Shown: positions 6,762 to 13,033 of the stretch, one piece after another
Layout of the letters: each line of letters starts with the position of its first letter
Position numbering within the stretch: the first letter of the stretch is position 1
DNA from: a virus
Virus record (IMG/VR): IMGVR_UViG_3300017776_000132
Coordinates: 1 to 27,838 of that record
Length of the DNA stretch: 27,838 bases
Strand: one strand, 5' to 3'
Made by a program: the position numbers and the translations under genes
Notes under the pieces: model-generated
Told to the model about the DNA's origin: nothing
Seen by the model: the letters and a program-made list of their open reading frames with translations, nothing else
The model's database searches: none

Positions 6762-6789
6762 CAGGGGGCAGTGCATAAACAACCCCCTG
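6762..6789 (+). promoter_or_regulatory. Hairpin before the primase gene
   Basis: CAGGGGG (6762-6768) pairs perfectly with CCCCCTG (6783-6789) across a 14-nt loop, in the 65-nt gap between the SSB-like gene and the primase start. There is no U-tract, so it is not a standard terminator. It ends 22 nt before ATG 6812 and could limit or protect the primase message. Confidence 0.4.
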
Positions 6790-6811
6790 CATAACCAACA
6801 TGGGGCAGACA

Positions 6812-8347
6812 ATGAATATTGATGAACAGTTCATGGCTGCGTTTGAAGGCTTCGGCGCAGCACATGGACAGACACAGATATCTAATGAACGACGGGCTGG
6901 CAAACAGAAAGCCAAGTCGTACATTGTTAGAAAGCCACTGACATTAGACTTGATTCGGGCACACCTAGAGGGGCAAAACGGTGTTGGATCTATTCCTATT
7001 AACGAGCACAACAAGTGCAAATTTGGCGCTCTTGATATTGATCAGTATCCTTTGGATCTGGTGGCAATAGATAAAAAGCTACGCGACATGGAAGTGCCTT
7101 CTGTTGTATGCAGGAGCAAGTCCGGCGGTGCGCACATATTCTTTTTCTTTAGTGATTGGATCAGCGCAGGAGAGTTGCGTGACAAAGCGTCAGAAATTTC
7201 CGCTTTTCTTGGATACGGTGGCTGTGAAATATTTCCAAAGCAAGAACAGATTCTTGTCGAGCGTGGTGATGTTGGCAACTTTATTAACCTTCCGTACTTT
7301 GATACGGAACAAACTCTCCGCTACGCGATTGATGAAGACGGTGAACCCGCATCACTGGAAAGATTCCTAGAACTCGTTACTGCCCGATCTGTAGACCCAA
7401 ATGTTTTTGTTGGTTTAACATTTGGTGAACAGGTTGACGAGTTTGCGGAGTGGTCCCCCTGCCTGAACTGTATGTTTGGGCAGGGGATACCTGAAGGTAC
7501 GCGCAACACGGTGATGTTTGCAGCGGCGGTGGCATGTAAGAAAGAAAAGCCAGAAAGCTGGAAGCAGCGTCTGGAAGAAATCAACATGAAATACTGCACC
7601 CCACCTCTACCAGCTACAGAGATCGTAACGATCCAGCAGCAGCATGAAAAGAAAGACTATGGATTCCCGTGTGATCAGGAACCACTGAAGTCGTTCTGCA
7701 ATAAGACTCTGTGTAAGACAAAGAAGCACGGCATCGGGTCTAGTGCTAGCAGTGTCGATGTCACGGGTCTATGTGTCGTCAAGTCTGAGCCACCTGTTTG
7801 GTTCTGTGACGTGGGTGGCAAGCGTGTCGAGCTAACAACAGACGATCTACAGACCCCACAGCGCTTCCAGAAGGCATGTATGGAACAGATACATATAATG
7901 CCACCTATGATGAAGATGGGCGACTGGCAGGTCATTGTGTCTATGATGATGGAAGACATGAGCGAGATCGAAGTGCCGGAAGAACTGACATACAAAGGTC
8001 AGTTTATGGATCTGCTTGAAGCATTCTGTGATGGCAGGGTACAGGCTCAGTCAGCCGAAGAGTTGTCGTTAGGAAAACCATACACAGACAATGAAGAGAG
8101 AAAAACATTCTTCAAGCTTGAAGCGTTGATTAAGTATTTACGCAACAACAAGTTCGACAGTTACAGTCGGGGTCAGATACAAGAGCGCCTGAAAGAACTA
8201 AACATCGACGGCACAGCCAATGGACAGAAACGATTCAACACAAGCAAAGGGGACACCAAGCCTATGCGCGTGTGGTGGGTTCCGTCGTTTGGTGCCGAGG
8301 TTCAAGTACCAAGGATCGATGTTGGAGAAAATGAGGTGCCGTTCTAA
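6812..8347 (+). CDS. Archaeo-eukaryotic (TOTE-like) DNA primase
   Basis: A 511-residue primase of the archaeo-eukaryotic superfamily. The catalytic DxD is in FGALDIDQY (Asp75 and Asp77), followed by SGGAHIFFFF (104-113) and EIFPKQ (139-144), a set typical of the TOTE-type branch. Downstream are EGTRNTV, a helical primase C-terminal-like region, and a cysteine group (CDQEP...CNKTLCK, around 285-300) that could bind zinc or an iron-sulfur cluster. The C-terminus ends ENEVPF, echoing the DDVPF end of the SSB-like protein. I choose ATG 6812 because GGGG lies 6 nt upstream; ATG 6800 in the same frame is possible. It makes primers for the family A polymerase. No helicase motifs are fused to it. Confidence 0.82.
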   Translation: MNIDEQFMAAFEGFGAAHGQTQISNERRAGKQKAKSYIVRKPLTLDLIRAHLEGQNGVGSIPINEHNKCKFGALDIDQYPLDLVAIDKKLRDMEVPSVVCRSKSGGAHIFFFFSDWISAGELRDKASEISAFLGYGGCEIFPKQEQILVERGDVGNFINLPYFDTEQTLRYAIDEDGEPASLERFLELVTARSVDPNVFVGLTFGEQVDEFAEWSPCLNCMFGQGIPEGTRNTVMFAAAVACKKEKPESWKQRLEEINMKYCTPPLPATEIVTIQQQHEKKDYGFPCDQEPLKSFCNKTLCKTKKHGIGSSASSVDVTGLCVVKSEPPVWFCDVGGKRVELTTDDLQTPQRFQKACMEQIHIMPPMMKMGDWQVIVSMMMEDMSEIEVPEELTYKGQFMDLLEAFCDGRVQAQSAEELSLGKPYTDNEERKTFFKLEALIKYLRNNKFDSYSRGQIQERLKELNIDGTANGQKRFNTSKGDTKPMRVWWVPSFGAEVQVPRIDVGENEVPF

Positions 8348-9861
8348 TGGAAACTACAATCTTTGGACCACCCGGCACAGGCAAGACAACCAGACTTATA
8401 TCAATTGTCGAGGAAGAAATATCTCGCGGCACACCACCAGACAGGATCGCGTTTGTGTCGTTTAGCCGCAAGGCCGCAGAAGAAGCGCGTAACCGTGCCG
8501 CCGAAAAGCTAAACATGAACGCAGATCAAATGGTGTGGTTCCGTACTCTACACTCTTTGGCATTTCATTCACTGGGCTTGACAACACAGAAGGTGTTGCG
8601 CGGCCCAGACTACACCAAGATAGCACAGTATCTGGGCTTAGAGTTCTCTGCTAATGCATCGGTTAATATGTCTGATGGCATACTATTTACACCGGGGCGT
8701 AGCGGTGATGCGTATTTGTCTATGATACAAATGGCAAGGGTCACCGGTCGCACACTGGAAGACCAGTTTTCCACTACAGCAGACCGCAGGTTGCACTACC
8801 AGCAACTAAAAGTAGTGGATCAGGTAGTAAAAGACTACAAGAAGGAGACGAACAAACTTGATTTCGTTGACATGATCGAACAGTTTGTAGCCGAGGGTCA
8901 AGGTCCGATGTTGGATGTCCTGATTGTAGACGAAGCACAGGACCTTGTACCTATGCAGTGGCGTATGGTGCACGATGTACTAAAGCAGAAGGCCAAGCGC
9001 ATTTACTACGCAGGCGACGACGATCAATGTATATATTCTTGGATGGGCGTGGACGTGGGAGATTTCTTGCGTTCATCAGAAAATAAAGTGGTATTGGATA
9101 AGTCATACAGGCTTCCCACAGCAGTGTATGAGATAGCAGATTCCCTTGTAAAACAAATAGATATACGGCAAAGAAAAGTATGGTCGCCGACCGATAAAAC
9201 TGGAACAGTAGTGTGGCATCGTGATATCCTAGATGTGGACATTACAACCGGTGAGTGGCTTATCCTTGCTCGTACAAACTTTATCGCCAACAGAATCGCA
9301 AACGAACTTAAAGAACAAGGGTTCCTGTATTGGCGCGAAGGATCCGGTTGGTCCATTTCTCCAAATGTATTAACTGGAATTGAGGTATGGCTTCGACTAT
9401 GCAAGAGCAATCATTTGTCCGCAGCGGAACTGAAGAGTTTATCAACCCAATTAAATTCAACTGTTATTACCAAAGCTGGCAGGCGAAAACTTGCAGCCCT
9501 AGACCCAGAAGTAACCTACACGCTCACAGACATTCAGAACCTGTGCGACCTGAGTGCGACACCAGAGACCCCGTGGCACGAAGTGATCAAGGTCAGCGAG
9601 AAGGAGCGGATCTACATTACTTCTGTACGGCGGATGGGCGAGTCTATCTTATCGGGCAAGCCGAGGATTCGGATATCGACGATTCACAAAGCCAAAGGTG
9701 GCGAGGCGGATAACGTCGCCCTACTCTTAGATTCATCACGAGCATGCGCTGAAAGCACCGATCAGGGGTCCGAGATACGGACGTTCTACGTCGGGCGTAC
9801 TCGTGCCAAAAAAGCGCTACATATAGTCGAGTCACAATCACAGTATGGGTTTCAGTTATGA
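8347..9861 (+). CDS. UvrD/Dda-like superfamily 1 DNA helicase
   Basis: A 504-residue helicase with the full SF1A set: Walker A GPPGTGKT (7-14), FRTLHSLAF (65-73), Walker B DEAQD (195-199), GDDDQCIYSW (223-232), the SYRLP motif IV, STIHKAKGGEADNV (motif V) and FYVGRTRAKKAL (motif VI). It is shorter than bacterial UvrD (about 720), as usual for phage versions. ATG 8347 shares its first base with the primase stop (TAATG), so the two are translationally coupled. It may act in fork progression, repair or recombination. It is intact with no missing motif. Confidence 0.93.
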   Translation: METTIFGPPGTGKTTRLISIVEEEISRGTPPDRIAFVSFSRKAAEEARNRAAEKLNMNADQMVWFRTLHSLAFHSLGLTTQKVLRGPDYTKIAQYLGLEFSANASVNMSDGILFTPGRSGDAYLSMIQMARVTGRTLEDQFSTTADRRLHYQQLKVVDQVVKDYKKETNKLDFVDMIEQFVAEGQGPMLDVLIVDEAQDLVPMQWRMVHDVLKQKAKRIYYAGDDDQCIYSWMGVDVGDFLRSSENKVVLDKSYRLPTAVYEIADSLVKQIDIRQRKVWSPTDKTGTVVWHRDILDVDITTGEWLILARTNFIANRIANELKEQGFLYWREGSGWSISPNVLTGIEVWLRLCKSNHLSAAELKSLSTQLNSTVITKAGRRKLAALDPEVTYTLTDIQNLCDLSATPETPWHEVIKVSEKERIYITSVRRMGESILSGKPRIRISTIHKAKGGEADNVALLLDSSRACAESTDQGSEIRTFYVGRTRAKKALHIVESQSQYGFQL

Positions 9862-10139
9862 AAAGATCAGAAGTATTAGATACAGCTAAAGGTTACGTCA
9901 CGCAGGATCGTGCGGCACAGCACGGTGACATGGAAGACAACTTTAAAAACATTGAAACCGTGTGGTATTGGTGGGATAGCATCAAGCCTGACGATCTTCC
10001 GGTTGGTGCGGACTGTGCCGTAAAAATGACATTGTTGAAGATAGCTCGTATAGCATCGAACCCATATCATGCGGACAACTGGGTAGATGCTTGTGGATAT
10101 TTAGCGTGTGGGGGTGAGGTGTCAACTGATGAAAGCTGA
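9858..10139 (+). CDS. DUF6378-type phage protein
   Basis: A 93-residue protein with the pattern of the DUF6378 family, common in phage replication regions: YVTQDRAAQHGDMEDNF near the N-terminus, then ADCAVKMTLLKIARIASNP and a final DNWVDACGYLACGG. The family has no established function that I know. The DRAxxHG and DNWVDxxGY parts look like a metal- or nucleotide-pocket protein related to MazG-like folds, which is speculation. It overlaps the UvrD helicase stop by 4 nt and the polymerase start by 11 nt. Confidence 0.85.
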   Translation: MKRSEVLDTAKGYVTQDRAAQHGDMEDNFKNIETVWYWWDSIKPDDLPVGADCAVKMTLLKIARIASNPYHADNWVDACGYLACGGEVSTDES

Positions 10140-12000
10140 TCTGTTTGACTTTGAGGATACATGGGTTCCGCCATCGTCGTTCCCTGATCTAACTAACTGT
10201 GACCGCATAGCAATTGATTTGGAAACATGTGATCCAAACCTGACACGGCTCGGTCCCGGCTGGTGCCGTGATGACGGGTACGTTATAGGCTACGCTGTCG
10301 CTGCTGGTGACTTTGTGGGCTACTTCCCTGTACGCCACAAGTCGGGCAACCTGCCTGAGAAGCTGGTAGTAAACTGGCTGAAGAAGCAGTTAGCTACACC
10401 CAAAATTGAGAAGGTCATGCACAACTCTATGTATGACTTGGGCTGGCTACGTTGGGCAGGGATAGAGGTCCAAGGTCCGGTAATCGACACCATGATAGCC
10501 GCGCCGCTGCTGAACGAGAACCGCCTGTTCTACAACCTGAACTCTTTGTCTAAAGAATATCTGGGTGAAACAAAAAACGAAAAGATGCTACGCGCTGCGG
10601 CGGAAATGTATGGTGTAGATGCTAAGAGCGGCATGTGGCAGCTAGACTCCAGCTTTGTAGGCAGGTACGCGGAGCAGGACGCTGCTGTAACCCTGCGCCT
10701 GTGGGACAGGTTGCGTATCGACATTGTGGCAGAAGAGTGTTCATCCATCTTCAAGCTTGAGTCGTCGCTGTTACCTGTGCTGCTAGACATAAAGCAGCGC
10801 GGTGTTCGGGTAGACACAGATAAAGCGGAGCAAGTCAAAAAGGAATTGCTGTCAAGAGAGAAGACACTACTTAAAGAAATAAAGGAAGAGACCGGAGTCA
10901 CCGTCGAGCCGTGGGTGGCTACATCTGTGGCAAAGGCGTTTGATGCCCTTGGGCTTAAATATCATAGGACAGAAAAGACTGACGCCCCCGCCTTTACAAA
11001 ACAGTTTTTGGCGAATCACGAGCATCCAATAGCTAAAAAGATTGTACGTCTTCGTGAGTTTAACAAAGCTAACACCACGTTTGTGGAGACTATTCTTGAG
11101 CATTCGCATAATGGTCGCATACATTGTGATTTTAACCCTCTTCGTTCAGATGAAGGGGGCACAGTTACAGGACGATTTTCTTCGTCCAACCCCAACCTTC
11201 AACAGATCCCGGCGCGTGATCCGGAAATAAAAGCAATGATTCGTGGTCTATTTATACCAGAAGAAGGTCACAAGTGGGGAAGTTTTGACTACGCATCACA
11301 AGAACCGCGCTGGCTGGCACACTACTGTGCACAGATCAAAGGTGCAAACAGATCACCAGAGATAGACGAAGTCGTTGAAATGTACAAGTCCGGTAATGCT
11401 GACTTCCACCAGATGGTGGCAGACATGGCAGGCATTAGCCGCAAGGAAGCAAAGACAGTTAACCTTGGTATCATGTACGGCATGGGGCGTAAGAAACTGG
11501 CTGGTGTGTTAGACGTAACTGAAGATGAGGCCAAGAGTCTGCTGAATAAGTATCACGAGCATGTGCCGTTTGTGAAAGGCATTGCCGACATGACAATGAA
11601 TCACGCTGGGGACAAGGGCAGCATCCGTACAATACTGGGGCGTAAGTGTCGATTTGACAGGTGGGAGCCAAGGTCGTTTGGTTTCCACAAAGCACTACCA
11701 CTAGAAGAAGCCGTCGAAGTATACGGCGGTAGGGGCATGATCAAACGTGCGTTTACATACAAGGCGCTGAACAAACTAATCCAAGGTTCAAGTGCCGACC
11801 AAACAAAGAAGGCGATGGTAGATTGTTACAACGAAGGACTGTGTCCTATACTTACAGTGCATGATGAGTTATGCTTTAACATTGAATCCAAAGAACAGGC
11901 GGACAAAGTTGTAGAAATTATGACAACGTGCATACCTGACCTAAATGTGCCCTTTGAAGTTGACACAGCTATTGTAGACAACTGGGGGCAGGTAGAATGA
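10129..12000 (+). CDS. polA: Family A DNA polymerase with 3'-5' exonuclease
   Basis: A 623-residue replicative polymerase. Exonuclease motifs are intact: DLE (30-32), HNSMYDLGWL with Asp103, and YAEQD with Tyr180 and Asp184. Polymerase motif A is FDYASQEPRWLAHY with catalytic Asp387. The O-helix is RKEAKTVNLGIMYG (438-451), and motif C is TVHDELCFN. The O-helix position matching E. coli Pol I Phe762 is Leu446, a variant known from marine phages. There is no 5' nuclease domain and no DnaJ-like zinc insert between exonuclease and polymerase. ATG 10129 is chosen over GTG 10108 because GAGGTG lies about 10 nt upstream and the overlap with the previous gene is then short. Confidence 0.96.
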   Translation: MKADLFDFEDTWVPPSSFPDLTNCDRIAIDLETCDPNLTRLGPGWCRDDGYVIGYAVAAGDFVGYFPVRHKSGNLPEKLVVNWLKKQLATPKIEKVMHNSMYDLGWLRWAGIEVQGPVIDTMIAAPLLNENRLFYNLNSLSKEYLGETKNEKMLRAAAEMYGVDAKSGMWQLDSSFVGRYAEQDAAVTLRLWDRLRIDIVAEECSSIFKLESSLLPVLLDIKQRGVRVDTDKAEQVKKELLSREKTLLKEIKEETGVTVEPWVATSVAKAFDALGLKYHRTEKTDAPAFTKQFLANHEHPIAKKIVRLREFNKANTTFVETILEHSHNGRIHCDFNPLRSDEGGTVTGRFSSSNPNLQQIPARDPEIKAMIRGLFIPEEGHKWGSFDYASQEPRWLAHYCAQIKGANRSPEIDEVVEMYKSGNADFHQMVADMAGISRKEAKTVNLGIMYGMGRKKLAGVLDVTEDEAKSLLNKYHEHVPFVKGIADMTMNHAGDKGSIRTILGRKCRFDRWEPRSFGFHKALPLEEAVEVYGGRGMIKRAFTYKALNKLIQGSSADQTKKAMVDCYNEGLCPILTVHDELCFNIESKEQADKVVEIMTTCIPDLNVPFEVDTAIVDNWGQVE

Positions 12001-12152
12001 ATTGTTGGCATTGTAAAACTGAGCTTATCTGGGGCGGTGACCACGATCTTGAAGAAGAGGATGAGTATTACTCAATGGTCACAAATCTTCACTGCCCAAC
12101 CTGTGAGTCACATGTAGAGGTGTACTACCCAAAGGAAAAAGAAAATGTTTGA
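11997..12152 (+). CDS. Small CxxC zinc-finger-like protein, 51 aa
   Basis: ATG 11997 overlaps the polymerase TGA (ATGA). The 51-residue product has an N-terminal CWHC and a later CPTC, about 33 residues apart, with an acidic stretch (DHDLEEEDEYY) between them. This is the spacing of a small zinc ribbon. No named family is recognised. It is too short for a standard ORF list but the overlap and paired cysteines support it. It overlaps the next gene by 8 nt. Confidence 0.65.
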   Translation: MNCWHCKTELIWGGDHDLEEEDEYYSMVTNLHCPTCESHVEVYYPKEKENV

Positions 12153-12354
12153 AGCGATGGTGTTAGTCTGCATGATGGGCAATCTGCAAGATTGTTTTGT
12201 GGCTGATGATACACGCGGCCCATACAAGACTATAAATCAGTGTATTGATAGAACCACTGAGATGGCAGCGCAGCTAGTTACGATAAATGAAGATCATGTG
12301 GTTATGGGTGTGCGCTGCGATCCGGCTAAACCACCCGAAGGTTTAGAAACCTGA
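12145..12354 (+). CDS. Hypothetical small cysteine-containing protein, 69 aa
   Basis: ATG 12145 sits behind AAAGGAAAAAG. The 69 residues start with a hydrophobic stretch (MFEAMVLVCMM) and hold four Cys, with ADDTRGPYKTINQCIDRTTEMA in the middle. The pattern of a short hydrophobic start and spaced cysteines could mean an exported, disulfide-bonded protein, but the N-terminus is not a clear signal peptide. No family is recognised. It is the last plus-strand gene, and its final 61 nt overlap the minus-strand zinc-ribbon gene tail to tail. Confidence 0.6.
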   Translation: MFEAMVLVCMMGNLQDCFVADDTRGPYKTINQCIDRTTEMAAQLVTINEDHVVMGVRCDPAKPPEGLET

Positions 12355-12497
12355 CAGGTTTCACCCTGACAACAGTCATCAATCACAGCCTTACAGTAGT
12401 GACACTGTCCGTGTCCGTGCACTTGAACCACTTTTAGGGGTGATTGACAGCGCGGACAGCGATTCTCAGGGACTTGAGGGTGTAATGATACGGTCAT
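12294..12497 (-). CDS. Small zinc-ribbon protein, 67 aa
   Basis: A 67-residue minus-strand protein with a clear treble-clef-like pattern: RCPRCQSPLKVVQ, then VHGHGQCHYCKAVIDDCCQGE. Two CxxC pairs, a HGHG and a terminal CC are more regular than chance, and the VQVHGHGQC segment resembles a recurrent small phage protein. Function is unknown. It follows lysozyme at the end of the leftward virion unit and may be the last gene of that unit. Its C-terminal third is antisense to the plus-strand 69-residue gene. Confidence 0.7.
   Translation of the reverse strand: MTVSLHPQVPENRCPRCQSPLKVVQVHGHGQCHYCKAVIDDCCQGETCQVSKPSGGLAGSQRTPITT
12326..12362. terminator. Tandem hairpins at the convergent gene junction
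   Basis: CTAAACC (12326-12332) pairs with GGTTTAG (12340-12346), and directly after it GAAACCT (12346-12352) pairs with AGGTTTC (12356-12362) around a 3-nt loop. Both are perfect 7-bp stems. AAACC and GGTTT blocks alternate, so other pairings are possible. They lie inside the overlap of the two converging genes. Bidirectional termination is likely by position, but neither strand has a U-tract. Confidence 0.4.
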
Positions 12498-12554
12498 TGT
12501 AAATTAGCTCGACGAGAATCGATGTTTTTATTTAACAATTTCAGTGATTTATTA

Positions 12555-12584
12555 CTAAGGAAAACAAGCGTTTTATTTCCCTAG
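12555..12584 (-). terminator. Imperfect hairpin after lysozyme
   Basis: CTAAGGAAA and TTTCCCTAG flank an inner AAAAC/GTTTT pair, with one mismatch. The structure includes the lysozyme stop codon on the minus strand and is followed by AT-rich sequence. It could slow transcription or protect the 3' end before the zinc-ribbon gene. The rest of the gap to 12498 shows nothing else. Confidence 0.25.
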
Positions 12585-13033
12585 TTGTCTTGTGACAGGT
12601 CGCGAATCCGTTTGACCAGCCTTTTAGCCCGGTTCGGAACCTGATCATGCCACCTAGAATCGACCATTTCGTCAGCCATTCTGTGCCAATCCCGTGCGTC
12701 ACACCCAGCTTTCATGCCTTTGAACTTGGACAGACGTGGGTAGCCGAGGTTGAAGCACATGTTGGCGATGACCAACTGAGCTTCTTCTGGTAGATCGTCG
12801 AAGTCGTCGTACAGTCTGTGGCAATCTTCGATGGTGACAAGGATGTCCAGATCGAATACCTGCCGCACCCGCTCTTCTGATACAGGTGTGCCGACTGGCT
12901 GACCGTGTTCTGGGTCAGCATCTTTGATTAAATGCCCGATTCCGAAAGTTGGCAGAGCAAGATGATCTAAATATATCTCGTACTTACAACCTTCATCGTC
13001 CGCTAATTCTTCGCGTAGCTGATCTTTGTTCAT
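12581..13033 (-). CDS. T4-type lysozyme (glycoside hydrolase family 24)
   Basis: A 150-residue endolysin that cuts the glycan backbone of peptidoglycan. The catalytic triad spacing is exactly that of T4 lysozyme: Glu14, Asp23 and Thr29 in DEGCKYEIYLDHLALPTFGIGH (T4: 11, 20, 26). The C-terminal SRWHDQVPNRAKRLVKRIR also matches the T4 end. No signal peptide or signal-anchor is seen, so export would need a holin or another membrane-disrupting protein, and no holin is evident in the window. The start overlaps the stop of the giant upstream gene (ATGA). It may be an endolysin, or a virion muralytic enzyme since it sits directly after the ejection-protein genes. Confidence 0.93.
   Translation of the reverse strand: MNKDQLREELADDEGCKYEIYLDHLALPTFGIGHLIKDADPEHGQPVGTPVSEERVRQVFDLDILVTIEDCHRLYDDFDDLPEEAQLVIANMCFNLGYPRLSKFKGMKAGCDARDWHRMADEMVDSRWHDQVPNRAKRLVKRIRDLSQDN

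Noticed and set aside
6762-6789. Rho-independent terminator before the primase
   Set aside because: The stem is good but the loop is long and no U-tract follows on either strand.
10129-12000. HMO-2011-type polymerase with a DnaJ-like zinc insert
   Set aside because: No CxxCxGxG repeats lie between the exonuclease and polymerase parts, so this hallmark is absent even though the general gene set is similar in kind.
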